This document shows, piece by piece, positions 11,331 through 23,600 of a stretch of 51,991 nt of DNA. The notes beneath the pieces were generated by a model. The model ran no database searches and had not been told where the DNA came from. It worked only from the letters and a program-made list of their open reading frames with translations. The translations under genes were made by a program, and so were the position numbers. Each line of letters starts with the position of its first letter. Position 1 is the first letter of the stretch. Source of the stretch: Paraphysomonas bandaiensis (lineage: Eukaryota > Chrysophyceae); assembly GCA_965644295.1 (NCBI GenBank), contig CBFFRP010000643.1:1-51991 (forward strand). The letters are read 5' to 3'.

Positions 11331-12909
11331 TAAACTGCCTGTTGACTGTTGACTCAACTGCCAATGCATACAGATACTAGATGATAGATACACAGTCAAC
11401 CCAGTCATATCATTCAATATATTCCTTATGATATAACATTATTCTTAAATTAGTAGAGAATAACTTTTATTAACTACTATATTTCACTGATGGGTGCTCG
11501 TATATCACTCCTTTGGAATATTAATTCAGCTACAGCACTTGATGTGATATATTTCTTAAAACAAACTGTAAGAGTATATATAATCTATTGGTTATATTAT
11601 TTATTTTATTTAATATATATGGGAATAACTCAAGGAGGATTGAATATATTATTAACTATGTTTATTGTAGTTATGATGCTAGTATTCACATGTTATATTG
11701 TATTGTTCAGAAAATTATGTTATCTTGAGTCATCAAATGCAACTCTACTGCAACAAACAATGATTGTGACAACGTTACTTATATTACTTGTGCCGCTTTT
11801 TCCTGTGTATTACTTTGTTACACACAGGACAGCGAATCCTACTTTGATTGCTGCCTTACTGTACAATATAGTCTTAGAATTAACGTTATGTTCTACAATA
11901 TATTTGTTGCGACAGTTGAAACTCAAACTCCAAGACGAAGAAAATAAATTGACGGCTAATCTTCTCGGTCTCACTTATTCACAGTACCCCCATCCTGTTG
12001 TATATGACTCTCGTCCTACTTCTTCCACTGATAATCCTTGTGTATGCGACGCACAGTCAACTCCTATTGAATATGGTCCTCATGACAATGGAAACTATGA
12101 TAGCTGAATTCGATGATACATCTTTTACTCGATAGCGAGGTAGTTTTACTTGCACGTGTCATCTATTTATTTATCTTGTCCCAATTTCCTATTTGCTCTC
12201 ACTTGGTGTGAAAGTTGTATACATTGTATATTAGATTCCATTCGATTAGAGTGCTTTCGGTAGGAAAATCGTTCCGAATGCGCAAAAGAAAAGTACCATC
12301 ACCCGCAGGAAGAATCCATTTCAAAATTTTACATGATGAACAGATCGGGGCCTTCTATTATATATTACTGGAATATTATTACTATAGTGATGTGCAATAA
12401 AGTTTGCATAATTAGCTTAAATGTATGTATATTCTGTTGTTTGGAGTTTTGGTCTTGGAGTATTACAGCCACTTGTGGTAATCTTGTATTCCAGTAAAAC
12501 TTGCTACTTTCCTTGCACTGCGTGAATTTACACTTACCATTGGCCATAGATGTCTAGCATACATAAGTGTTGATGTTATTAGGCGTTGCCGGTTGCCGGT
12601 AAAGTACGTCAGCATTTACTATGGCTGAAGAACAATTAAATATATTGACTGAGTCACCATTTCTAGTTACGCACCACTTCCGAATACAACTAATTTAGTA
12701 TGCACCTAATTCAGGTGAAAAGTAAGAGCCGTTGGAAAGTGCAGTTAAGCATAATTCATAGAAATTGAGATTAAATACGACTGGGCTAAAGTACTGGCCC
12801 ACAACTGTCTACGTCCAGTGAAAGTACATCCACAGAGTGTCTTTTACTACAAGTTAGAAAAACAAGATACCATTCCGAAATAGATCTTAACAATGTCAAT
12901 CAGCTTGTA
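11331..12909 (+). repeat. 1.58-kb tandem duplication, unit 1
   Basis: This unit is repeated directly at 12912-14487 with only scattered substitutions and one 3-bp indel near the left end. Both units start with TAAACTGCCT and end with CAGCTTGTA. Each carries a complete gene with its upstream region and presumed 3' region. The right border lies just after the end of RPN3 (14506). Confidence 0.9.
11490..12107 (+). CDS. Four-helix membrane protein, copy 1
   Basis: The 205-residue protein is unrecognised. It has four likely membrane segments (about residues 27-48, 53-79, 90-112 and 117-140), no cleavable signal peptide, and a polar C-terminal tail of about 60 residues rich in Tyr, Pro and Ser (YSQYPHPVV, CVCDAQS). 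The gene has no intron. The start is the first ATG after an AT-rich leader (TTCACTGATGG). An AATAAA lies 289 bp downstream at 12396. The identical protein is encoded at 13068-13685; the only coding difference I see is a silent TTA/TTG Leu codon. It could be a small transporter-like or tetraspan-like protein; no family motif supports a choice. Confidence 0.7.
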   Translation: MGARISLLWNINSATALDVIYFLKQTVRVYIIYWLYYLFYLIYMGITQGGLNILLTMFIVVMMLVFTCYIVLFRKLCYLESSNATLLQQTMIVTTLLILLVPLFPVYYFVTHRTANPTLIAALLYNIVLELTLCSTIYLLRQLKLKLQDEENKLTANLLGLTYSQYPHPVVYDSRPTSSTDNPCVCDAQSTPIEYGPHDNGNYDS

Positions 12910-12911
12910 GA

Positions 12912-14487
12912 TAAACTGCCTCTTGACTGTTGACTCAACTGCCAATACATACAGATAGATGATAGATACACAGTCAACCCAGTCATATCATTCAATATAT
13001 TCCTTATGATATAACATTATTCTTAAATTAGTAGATAATAACTTTTACTAACTTCTATATTTCACTGATGGGTGCTCGTATATCACTCCTTTGGAATATT
13101 AATTCAGCTACAGCACTTGATGTGATATATTTCTTAAAACAAACTGTAAGAGTATATATAATCTATTGGTTATATTATTTATTTTATTTAATATATATGG
13201 GAATAACTCAAGGAGGATTGAATATATTATTAACTATGTTTATTGTAGTTATGATGCTAGTATTCACATGTTATATTGTATTGTTCAGAAAATTGTGTTA
13301 TCTTGAGTCATCAAATGCAACTCTACTGCAACAAACAATGATTGTGACAACGTTACTTATATTACTTGTGCCGCTTTTTCCTGTGTATTACTTTGTTACA
13401 CACAGGACAGCGAATCCTACTTTGATTGCTGCCTTACTGTACAATATAGTCTTAGAATTAACGTTATGTTCTACAATATATTTGTTGCGACAGTTGAAAC
13501 TCAAACTCCAAGACGAAGAAAATAAATTGACGGCTAATCTTCTCGGTCTCACTTATTCACAGTACCCCCATCCTGTTGTATATGACTCTCGTCCTACTTC
13601 TTCCACTGATAATCCTTGTGTATGCGACGCACAGTCAACTCCTATTGAATATGGTCCTCATGACAATGGAAACTATGATAGCTGAATTCGATGATACATC
13701 TTTTACTCGATAGCGAGGTAGTTTTACTTGCACGTGTCATCTATTTATTTATCTTGTCCCAATTTCCTATTTGCTCTCACTTGGTGTGAAAGTTGTATAC
13801 ATTGTATATTAGATTCCATTCGATTAGAGTGCTTTCGGTAGGAAAATCGTTCCGAATGCGCAAAAGAAAAGTACCATCACCCGCAGGAAGAATCCATTTC
13901 AAAATTTTACATGATGAACAGATCGGGGCCTTCTATTATATATTACTGGAATATTATTACTATAGTGATGTGCAATAAAGTTTGCATAATTAGCTTAAAT
14001 GTATGTATATTCTGTTGTTTGGAGTTTTGGTCTTGGAGTATTACAGCCACTTGTGGTAATCTTGTATTCCAGTAAAACTTGCTACTTTCCTTGCACTGCG
14101 TGAATTTACACTTACCATTGGCCATAGATGTCTAGCATACATAAGTGTTGATGTTATTAGGCGTTGCCGGTTGCCGGTAAAGTACGTCAGCATTTACTAT
14201 GGCTGAAGAACAATTCAATATATTGACTGAGTCACCATTTCTAGTTACGCACCACTTCCGAATACAACTAATTTAGTATGCACCTAATTCAGGTGAAAAG
14301 TAAGAGCCGTTGGAAAGTGCAGTTAAGCATAATTCATAGAAATTGAGATTAAATACGACTGGGCTAAAGTACTGGCCCACAACTGTCTACGTCCAGTGAA
14401 AGTACATCCACAGAGTGTCTTTTACTACAAGTTAGAAAAACAAGATACCATTCCGAAATAGATCTTAACAATGTCAATCAGCTTGTA
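12912..14487 (+). repeat. 1.58-kb tandem duplication, unit 2
   Basis: This is the second direct copy of the unit at 11331-12909. Homology ends at CAGCTTGTA, 19 bp before the stop codon of RPN3 on the other strand, so the duplicated block was probably copied from sequence lying between the dynein and RPN3 genes. Confidence 0.9.
13068..13685 (+). CDS. Four-helix membrane protein, copy 2
   Basis: The translation is identical over all 205 residues to the copy at 11490-12107, including the four hydrophobic segments and the polar Tyr/Pro/Ser-rich tail. Its own upstream region and AATAAA (13974) were duplicated with it, so both copies are likely expressed. The two genes are head-to-tail, 960 bp apart. 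Confidence 0.7.
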   Translation: MGARISLLWNINSATALDVIYFLKQTVRVYIIYWLYYLFYLIYMGITQGGLNILLTMFIVVMMLVFTCYIVLFRKLCYLESSNATLLQQTMIVTTLLILLVPLFPVYYFVTHRTANPTLIAALLYNIVLELTLCSTIYLLRQLKLKLQDEENKLTANLLGLTYSQYPHPVVYDSRPTSSTDNPCVCDAQSTPIEYGPHDNGNYDS

Positions 14488-14505
14488 CTGAAGCTGCTAT
14501 TTCGA

Positions 14506-16391
14506 CTATATCTCATCCATGTCATCCTCCATTTCCTTAATCAGCTCTTCTATAGTTTTTTCGTCTTCTCCTTTGGCCTTTCCCTTACTGGCGATCTCTT
14601 TCTTGTAGGCATCTGGGGGGTATCTCATTGACTTCACAGCCTCGTTATGAACATCTAGACAAAATACAATCCTACGATGGAATGCCTTCTGTGGCTCTTC
14701 CGTGGAGTATACGTCCACGATTTCGTTACTGACCAATACCCCTGCCTCGTGATCAAGAGTGGCCTCAATCACTCCATCCCTGAACACAGAATAAATCATA
14801 GTGTCATTTAAACTGACTATAGAGAAATTATCGTAGAGAAAAGTATATGTGTTCATAAAAAAGTCTCAATACGTGGCATATCATGCAGACACTCACTTAA
14901 TTGCCCTGGCACATATAAACTCCGCCGCCTTAGGAGAGGAGAGCTGAAGTTTCTCTGCAATATCGGCAAGAGAAATGCGCGAGTAGGACACTGAAATCTT
15001 GCGCAGACCCGTCTTGAGCACATTATGTCCAAGACGACGGATCAGAGAGTAGTTCTTATCGGCTTTAAAAACCTCACCATGGGTTTGCATTACCTGAATA
15101 TATGTTGTCAACGATTAACGTTCTATAGTGAAGAACTTAGTTGTGTGTATGATAGCTACGATCTCATAATATATAATATAGCATGCCAGAAACAATTAAC
15201 GAAAAAACGTAATATGATGTTTAACATCCAGACCTTGGCAAACTCATGCAGATCGCCTGCCCTAACTGCCTGGGTAAGAGCCAGGTACGGCAACAGTGCC
15301 ACTCTAAACTCGGGGATATTAAACCCACCCCTCTCAGGAATATCTCCCATAAGCAATTGAACGATAACAGAGAGTTTGTGGACTGTCAAAGCGAACCCCC
15401 GGGCAGTATCTTGAGGAGCTTTGCGGGCTGCCATTGTGAGGCGCAAATAGGCATCGGAGTACTCCAACTGCACAGCTTGTATGCGTCCCATGGCATAAAG
15501 GTATCGACAAAATTGGTTATTGGAGGCGGACTCCGGAAACGTAGTTTTCGAGGCTAGGGTTTGAGCTTGTTCTACCAAGTTGTAGTGAAGGTAGTTTCGC
15601 AGGAGAAGGTTCAAAAGTACAGCCTGTCCCATCTCATCGTGATGCAAGCAGCAAGTGCGGTATAGACCCAAGAGTGTAGCACGAATATTTTCAAGGCGAC
15701 TACAGATAACGCAAAGGATAAGAACAGGAACAATTATTGCAGGTGGACTTACTCGATCCTTTCAAATGCCAGGGAGAAGTAGAAGAATGCCTTCGACGCA
15801 AATAAATCTAAGGTCCTTCTGCTAAAGGACTTGATGCGGTCTATCAAAACCATAGAACTCTGCGCAGCAGGCTCGTTCAACCCATGGCGTAACATGGTAG
15901 TGATCACCAAAGTAAAAAGGTACACCTAAAGGAGATAAGGAAAATATATTACATAGAATTGTATTATACCTCTACTTCAGGAATAATATCCAATACCGGG
16001 ACTGTCTCATCATTAAAATGAGAATCATCATCATTAACATAATTTGATGTTGAAGGAATCTGATTAATAGACTCTTGCATTGCTTTATAAGATGGACAAT
16101 GTACAGGTATATAACGAGACAGGGCGGTATGAAGAAGTTCCTTTGTAACCCCACGACGAATTAATGCATTTTGACGAATTGCTCTTTGTAATAATCGTGG
16201 TTGACTTAGTTCAACTCCTCTGTTAATATATGATATAGTCTTTGAAATATCTGATCATTTAATATATAATTATATAGATATGTATGTATATGTATGTATA
16301 TACCGGCTATAGTTATTCCAGTGTGAAGGACTCCTTTATTGTTATCCACTATCATGGTAGTGTCAGATTCATCTGTTATCATTGCTTCCAT
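14506..16391 (-). CDS. RPN3: 26S proteasome regulatory subunit Rpn3 (PSMD3)
   Basis: Six exons fit on the complement: 16391-16304, 16217-15970, 15925-15753, 15699-15234, 15093-14897 and 14779-14506 (481 aa). Introns are 86, 44, 53, 140 and 117 nt. Family blocks are clear: [60 protein letters not shown], then the PCI domain with [18 protein letters not shown] and [15 protein letters not shown], followed by [13 protein letters not shown] and the acidic C terminus EMEDDMDEI. Rpn3 is a PCI-domain scaffold of the proteasome lid. The first acceptor must be AACAGAG rather than AACAG to keep frame. The N-terminal part is shorter and more divergent than in animals or yeast, where the protein is about 520-535 residues. 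The stop lies 19 bp from the end of the tandem duplication. Confidence 0.93.
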
Positions 16392-16776
16392 TAAATAGTC
16401 TAGTAAGATTAAGTGATTAGAAGTTATATATATATGAGCATAGAGTACTTCTATATATCATACTTATATATATATGAGCCTATATATACCTTATATACTG
16501 CTGTGTATGTATTGATACTCCTACGGAAACATTCATACACAGCATGCATGACATAATGCAGTATAATGACACTTGCAGAAAATCGGGGTTTTATCCGGAA
16601 AATTTTGGGAAATACTGCGGTACACAATACTATCTCCTTCCTAAAATTGACCTTTTCCCGAAATCCTGCTATTTCTATATACCATGCGTACTCTGTAAGC
16701 AGTAGCTGGGCATCAAGTGAAAGCTTTAAGACATATATTTATGTTCTACACTTGTTTGCTTGTGTAGATATTCGCC

Positions 16777-16854
16777 TGTTAATGAGCCGTAATTTAAGTT
16801 ATCAAACCAGTAAATATAACCCGGTTTGATAACCAAAATTACGGCTCACTAACA
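16777..16854. repeat. Hairpin with 32-bp arms
   Basis: TGTTAATGAGCCGTAATTTA... (16777-16808) pairs with the segment 16823-16854 with three mismatches, around a 14-nt loop. It lies in otherwise featureless AT-rich DNA upstream of RPN3. It may be a foldback relic of a small DNA transposon. Confidence 0.5.
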
Positions 16855-17103
16855 GTATATTATTATAAGTGTTAATATATCTAAGCTATCAACCCTACTA
16901 GCATAAAGTGCTGTACATAGACATTAAGGAGCTGTACATAACTATTACATGCACATAAATCTCTTCATTCTTCACCGCAATTAATAATTTCTGTACCTTG
17001 CCTATGAACAGTACTTAAAAAATTGCTAGTATTACCATGACAAAATCTAGTAATATATTAATATATCAGTACTTACGTTATGTTCTCCTCGTATAGATAT
17101 ATA

Positions 17104-17293
17104 TTGAAAGTCTTATTATTTAGCAATAGGCGTTTAAAACTTGCACCAATGTAGTGGCTAGTTGAATGCTAGACATACTATTTAGACCTCTACCCATAAC
17201 TAATCAGTACAAATTCTATTATCCTACTATTTAGCGCTACAGAAGCTGCTTGTGCGTCGCCGCAAGCACCAAGGTGCGACCACTTCCGTTCTT
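17104..17293 (+). mobile_element. SINE-like retroposon, copy 2
   Basis: The segment matches the body of the poly-A element at 7175-7364 along its whole length, from ATTGAA-GTCTT to CCACTTCCGTT, with roughly 85-90% identity by eye. It has lost its poly-A tail, which marks it as older. The shared 3' block GCTTGTGCGTCGCCGCAAGC is identical in both. Confidence 0.65.
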
Positions 17294-17329
17294 AATGTTG
17301 ATTGTGAGTTTCGCCATGATCGTGTGTCC

Positions 17330-17990
17330 TAGGACTCACTGGCGCGTGTTATCAGGGGGTCTCCCCTTGGGATGAGATTCCACCAGGCTCTGAGGCACAG
17401 GATTCTGTATTAAGGTCCTGAGTGTACCGAGTGCTAGATGTGTGTGCTGAGAAGTGGGTGATAAGGTGGAATGTGGCGTTGTCTCAGTGCACCGTTCGGG
17501 CCTCAGGCATAGGCAGAGTTGGCGGAAACGGCGACGTTGTCGAGGACCTGAAGGTTTCATGCGGGACGGTGATATGTTCCTGTGTGTATGAGTGGTGGGG
17601 TTCGTGTGTACGGTGGGCGGTGGTCCAGTCTCGGGTCGCCTGCGGACTCCTAGTAATCGTAGCACCTTGGGCGTTTCCATTGCTGTCTACGCTTTTGACG
17701 CGGTCGCGGGAGTAGCCTAGGGGGTCCTTTCTGTAGGGTAACGTATCGTCTACTTCGATCTTGGATCATTAGCTTCGCTGCAGCGAAAAGCGGTAGAAGC
17801 AATCTGATTACCGCTGATTCGATGTTGCGCAGACCTTGAGGTGTTAGGGCTCATGAATGTGATCTCCGAAAACCATCTCGAGTTGTGCAGTGGTGATGGT
17901 GCCTGTCCAAATCTCTCCACCTGCTGGAAGGATGGGCTCCAGACCGTGCTGAAGAGCCGCTGTAGCGAATTGGTGGTCTAATATAGATAT
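17330..17990. other. GC-rich island of unknown origin
   Basis: Base composition jumps from about 35% to above 50% GC here and drops again near 17990. The minus strand has one open stretch (17336-17680) that is Pro/Thr/Arg-rich and low in complexity. Another minus-strand stretch near 17845-17980 reads like a protein fragment (GEIWTGTITTAQLEMVFGDH) but is closed by stops on both sides. It could be a degraded mobile element or a fragment of transferred DNA; no family is recognisable. Confidence 0.3.
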
Positions 17991-18705
17991 ATATACCCCA
18001 ACGTTTTAGCTGGGTTGATTCCTAGTACCTAGTACATATTGACTTGAGAGTAGCGGTGGATATAAATAGTTGAAAAGTATTAGTCTACTTAGGAATTTGA
18101 GTTTGGTTCAGTAGTTGTTTCTAAAGTAAAAGATAGACTCAACAATCATGATTTCTACTTTTAGGTAGCAATATTTTCTGTAGGTCGTCGTTACTTAATC
18201 TGTATAACAAGGAGTTGAAGGATGTATAATGTATATTGCATATCATACTGTCATAGGTATAACATTCCACCTTCCACCACTTGTAATGTTTACAAATCCG
18301 TAATAACTTCGATACGGTGCGTTGCACTCCTCAATTTTAGAGACACAGTGAATGTGAGGCGATTGAGTCGATTATTTTTGCATTATTTCGCCCGTTATAT
18401 ATCCACAACTTTTATCACGCTATACTACGACATGAAATGGAGTCAAGAAGTACGTATATTACGGTTTACTAGACTACATTATGCATCAAAGAATTGTATA
18501 CCTACGACAGGCACCCCATATTGAAGGACTATTACTTCCGCACTCAATTCCCACAAGCACATCAGAACAAAGCGTATCCCGTTTATTCAGTCGTCTATAT
18601 ATACACACACAACATTCGGAGCTCTTCACACAGTACTAACCATTCCACACATGATGTCATATTATCGCGCCATTATTTCTACGCCGTTAAGGCATGAGTA
18701 CATCA

Positions 18706-20185
18706 TCACACACAGTAGTCTTCCTCCACTTCGATTGGAGGTTGATACGATAACTCAGGATCATTTTCTGCGTGTTTGATATCTCGTTTGTGAAGCACTT
18801 TGACCTGAAGCCAATGTTTTGCGTTGCCTGTGATACGATTGAACAGTTAGTATTTAAACCGTGTAAGCCAGGCAGGGACGGATGCATGTCAATAAAATAC
18901 ACATAGTGTCTTGAACATATCTGGGATATTAATATCCCGCACATACATTTACACCACCACATATGAACTTACTCAATGCATGATGTGAGCCGTGCTTGTG
19001 GTGGCCAGATTCATGGTGAGCTTCCTCGTCAAACTGTTCTTGGGAAAGGGCAATACCACGGGAATTCCTAGTACTTTCTTTTTCGAAACGCTTCTTCGGA
19101 ACACTTTGTGACTGGGCTTTGCTTGATTTGGAAACTAGTTCGGAGGAAAACTTCATATCGTTCGAATTCCTATCAGCCACATCACACCCGGCGTCTACGC
19201 TGGAAGTCGACGAGTGTCTTTCAAATTCCAGGTAGTCAGAAGGTCGACGCATGGCCATCGGTCTTTCATCTGTAAGCCAGACCTTTAATCCGTCGTCATT
19301 CTCATCACTTGGGGGCACTGGGGGGAGAGAAGGATCCCTAAAAGAATTTTGTTGGTGATTTTGGGCTTGGGGAGTGTTAGGGGAACTGTGACTGGCAGAT
19401 GACGCAGATGAGGAGGCCATTGGGGGTTTGTTCTTCACGCTGTCATTGGAAGACATCGTTAAACTGTCTTGTGAATCAGACTGACCGACACGTACTGGCG
19501 AAGAAAAATCTGCAGTGGCCGTAATAGAACCACTTAGACTAGTTTCTGTACTGGTATCAACAGACATTTTCGATTGCCCATGAGGATGAGATAACTGAGA
19601 CAAACGAGACTTGGCAGCTCGGCCAATTTGTCCTAATTTTCCTTTAACTTCAGCGAGTTGCTTAATTTTACCGATTGAAGAACGCTTGGAGCTATTCTTC
19701 TCAGGTGAGTCTTCAACGTCTACTAGCTCTTGGTCATGTGGAACAGAGGTTGGATCCGTACCGTCATCAACATGAAGATGGCTTGCAATATTATCCAATG
19801 TTTTTTCAAAATCATCTACATCAGATGTACTCTTCCTACTTGAACGGGAAAGATTTGCAGATAGTCGACCAAATACACTCTTTCTTGCACTTCCAGTATC
19901 CTTATCATTCTCCATCCCATCATCTGTACCTCTTCCACCAATAAATGGGGCTTTAATTCTATTGAATTTAGCTGATAATGGTTTTGAATGATTCATTAAT
20001 CCATCTGTATCACCCTTTGTATCACGATGTAAATCATTGACACTCTTTGCCTTACCAATGTATTGATTATTACCATTAGTAGTAACTTGTGGACTTTCAA
20101 GAAAACTTTCTTCATCACCTAAACTAGTGTTTCGTTCTACTTGTTTAAATTCTGATATTAAATTCTTATTAGTTGATTCTGTCAT
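18706..20185 (-). CDS. Ser-rich, largely disordered protein of unknown function
   Basis: Two exons fit on the complement: 20185-18973 and 18827-18706, with a 145-nt GTAAGT...CACAG intron in phase 1 (444 aa). Most of the protein is low-complexity Ser/Asp/Lys sequence. There are clustered basic-Ser motifs (SARKSVFGRLSANL, SRSSRKSTSD, SSKRSSIGKI) that resemble kinase sites, a short Lys-rich helix (residues about 165-195) and a His-rich stretch (HHESGHHKHGSHHA) just before the intron. The second exon gives a compact ending (HWLQVKVLHKRDIKHAENDPELSY). I do not recognise a domain. The first about 480 bp use A/T-ending codons almost exclusively. Confidence 0.7.
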
Positions 20186-20648
20186 AATCTGATATTAATA
20201 TCTATTCAACTATATTCCTTTCTATCCATATATTTATATATATATGTGTTTACTTGGTTATATATATGTATGATTATATGACTTTATTAACACTGAAAAC
20301 TGACTCAAAGTGATAGTAAAGTGCAAGTGTATGTGGATGTACCATATATAATTTTATGTAGGTATGTAGAGTATGTAGAGTGTGTCGTCAAATATTTGTC
20401 ATCCTACAATATTATGACATCAAAATCAGTATATAGACTGAAAATAGAGGAAATCTGGTAGTAAAATATAGAAACCCAACAAAATATGTTTCCAAAACAA
20501 TAAATCCTACACTTTTATAACAAAATCTCATTGAAGAATCCGCTGTCCCCATATTACGAATAGAGGCTATAGATAACTCAGAGGATCCATATATAAGACC
20601 ACCCGACCTTAACTATACATTTCATATAAAGGTTAATGATGATAAAGC
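20186..20648. other. Intergenic, upstream of the Ser-rich gene
   Basis: This is AT-rich sequence with no gene. It should contain the promoter of the minus-strand gene that starts at 20185. It passes directly into the satellite array. Confidence 0.4.
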
Positions 20649-23600
20649 CATACGAGTAGTGATCTGAACTTTTGTGAGGATACCCATTCTGTTTTCATGA
20701 AGCCATATTATATTTATCTAGACTACTATGGATATGTGTTAGTGGTATTACTGTAGTATGTTTGTGTGTTTACGCGGCTGATGATTACGAAAACATACGA
20801 GTAGTGATCTGAACTTTTGTGAGGATACCCATTCTGTTTTCATGAAGCCATATTATATTTATTTAGACTACTATGGATATGTGTTAGTGGTATTACTGTA
20901 GTATGTTTGTGTGTTTACGCGGCTGATGATTACGAAAACATACGAGTAGTGATCTGAACTTTTGTGAGGATACCCATTCTGTTTTCATGAAGCCATATTA
21001 TATTTATCTAGACTACTATGGATATGTGTTAGTGGTATTACTGTAGTATGTTTGTGTGTTTACGCGGCTGATGATTACGAAAACATACGAGTAGTGATCT
21101 GAACTTTTGTGAGGATACCCATTCTGTTTTCATGAAGCCATATTATATTTATCTAGACTACTATGGATATGTGTTAGTGGTATTACTGTAGTATGTTTGT
21201 GTGTTTACGCGGCTGATGATTACGAAAACATACGAGTAGTGATCTGAACTTTTGTGAGGATACCCATTCTGTTTTCATGAAGCCATATTATATTTATCTA
21301 GACTACTATGGATATGTGTTAGTGGTATTACTGTAGTATGTTTGTGTGTTTACGCGGCTGATGATTACGAAAACATACGAGTAGTGATCTGAACTTTTGT
21401 GAGGATACCCATTCTGTTTTCATGAAGCCATATTATATTTATCTAGACTACTATGGATATGTGTTAGTGGTATTACTGTAGTATGTTTGTGTGTTTACGC
21501 GGCTGATGATTACGAAAACATACGAGTAGTGATCTGAACTTTTGTGAGGATACCCATTCTGTTTTCATGAAGCCATATTATATTTATCTAGACTACTATG
21601 GATATGTGTTAGTGGTATTACTGTAGTATGTTTGTGTGTTTACGCGGCTGATGATTACGAAAACATACGAGTAGTGATCTGAACTTTTGTGAGGATACCC
21701 ATTCTGTTTTCATGAAGCCATATTATATTTATCTAGACTACTATGGATATGTGTTAGTGGTATTACTGTAGTATGTTTGTGTGTTTACGCGGCTGATGAT
21801 TACGAAAACATACGAGTAGTGATCTGAACTTTTGTGAGGATACCCATTCTGTTTTCATGAAGCCATATTATATTTATCTAGACTACTATGGATATGTGTT
21901 AGTGGTATTACTGTAGTATGTTTGTGTGTTTACGCGGCTGATGATTACGAAAACATACGAGTAGTGATCTGAACTTTTGTGAGGATACCCATTCTGTTTT
22001 CATGAAGCCATATTATATTTATCTAGACTACTATGGATATGTGTTAGTGGTATTACTGTAGTATGTTTGTGTGTTTACGCGGCTGATGATTACGAAAACA
22101 TACGAGTAGTGATCTGAACTTTTGTGAGGATACCCATTCTGTTTTCATGAAGCCATATTATATTTATCTAGACTACTATGGATATGTGTTAGTGGTATTA
22201 CTGTAGTATGTTTGTGTGTTTACGCGGCTGATGATTACGAAAACATACGAGTAGTGATCTGAACTTTTGTGAGGATACCCATTCTGTTTTCATGAAGCCA
22301 TATTATATTTATCTAGACTACTATGGATATGTGTTAGTGGTATTACTGTAGTATGTTTGTGTGTTTACGCGGCTGATGATTACGAAAACATACGAGTAGT
22401 GATCTGAACTTTTGTGAGGATACCCATTCTGTTTTCATGAAGCCATATTATATTTATCTAGACTACTATGGATATGTGTTAGTGGTATTACTGTAGTATG
22501 TTTGTGTGTTTACGCGGCTGATGATTACGAAAACATACGAGTAGTGATCTGAACTTTTGTGAGGATACCCATTCTGTTTTCATGAAGCCATATTATATTT
22601 ATCTAGACTACTATGGATATGTGTTAGTGGTATTACTGTAGTATGTTTGTGTGTTTACGCGGCTGATGATTACGAAAACATACGAGTAGTGATCTGAACT
22701 TTTGTGAGGATACCCATTCTGTTTTCATGAAGCCATATTATATTTATCTAGACTACTATGGATATGTGTTAGTGGTATTACTGTAGTATGTTTGTGTGTT
22801 TACGCGGCTGATGATTACGAAAACATACGAGTAGTGATCTGAACTTTTGTGAGGATACCCATTCTGTTTTCATGAAGCCATATTATATTTATCTAGACTA
22901 CTATGGATATGTGTTAGTGGTATTACTGTAGTATGTTTGTGTGTTTACGCGGCTGATGATTACGAAAACATACGAGTAGTGATCTGAACTTTTGTGAGGA
23001 TACCCATTCTGTTTTCATGAAGCCATATTATATTTATCTAGACTACTATGGATATGTGTTAGTGGTATTACTGTAGTATGTTTGTGTGTTTACGCGGCTG
23101 ATGATTACGAAAACATACGAGTAGTGATCTGAACTTTTGTGAGGATACCCATTCTGTTTTCATGAAGCCATATTATATTTATCTAGACTACTATGGATAT
23201 GTGTTAGTGGTATTACTGTAGTATGTTTGTGTGTTTACGCGGCTGATGATTACGAAAACATACGAGTAGTGATCTGAACTTTTGTGAGGATACCCATTCT
23301 GTTTTCATGAAGCCATATTATATTTATCTAGACTACTATGGATATGTGTTAGTGGTATTACTGTAGTATGTTTGTGTGTTTACGCGGCTGATGATTACGA
23401 AAACATACGAGTAGTGATCTGAACTTTTGTGAGGATACCCATTCTGTTTTCATGAAGCCATATTATATTTATCTAGACTACTATGGATATGTGTTAGTGG
23501 TATTACTGTAGTATGTTTGTGTGTTTACGCGGCTGATGATTACGAAAACATACGAGTAGTGATCTGAACTTTTGTGAGGATACCCATTCTGTTTTCATGA

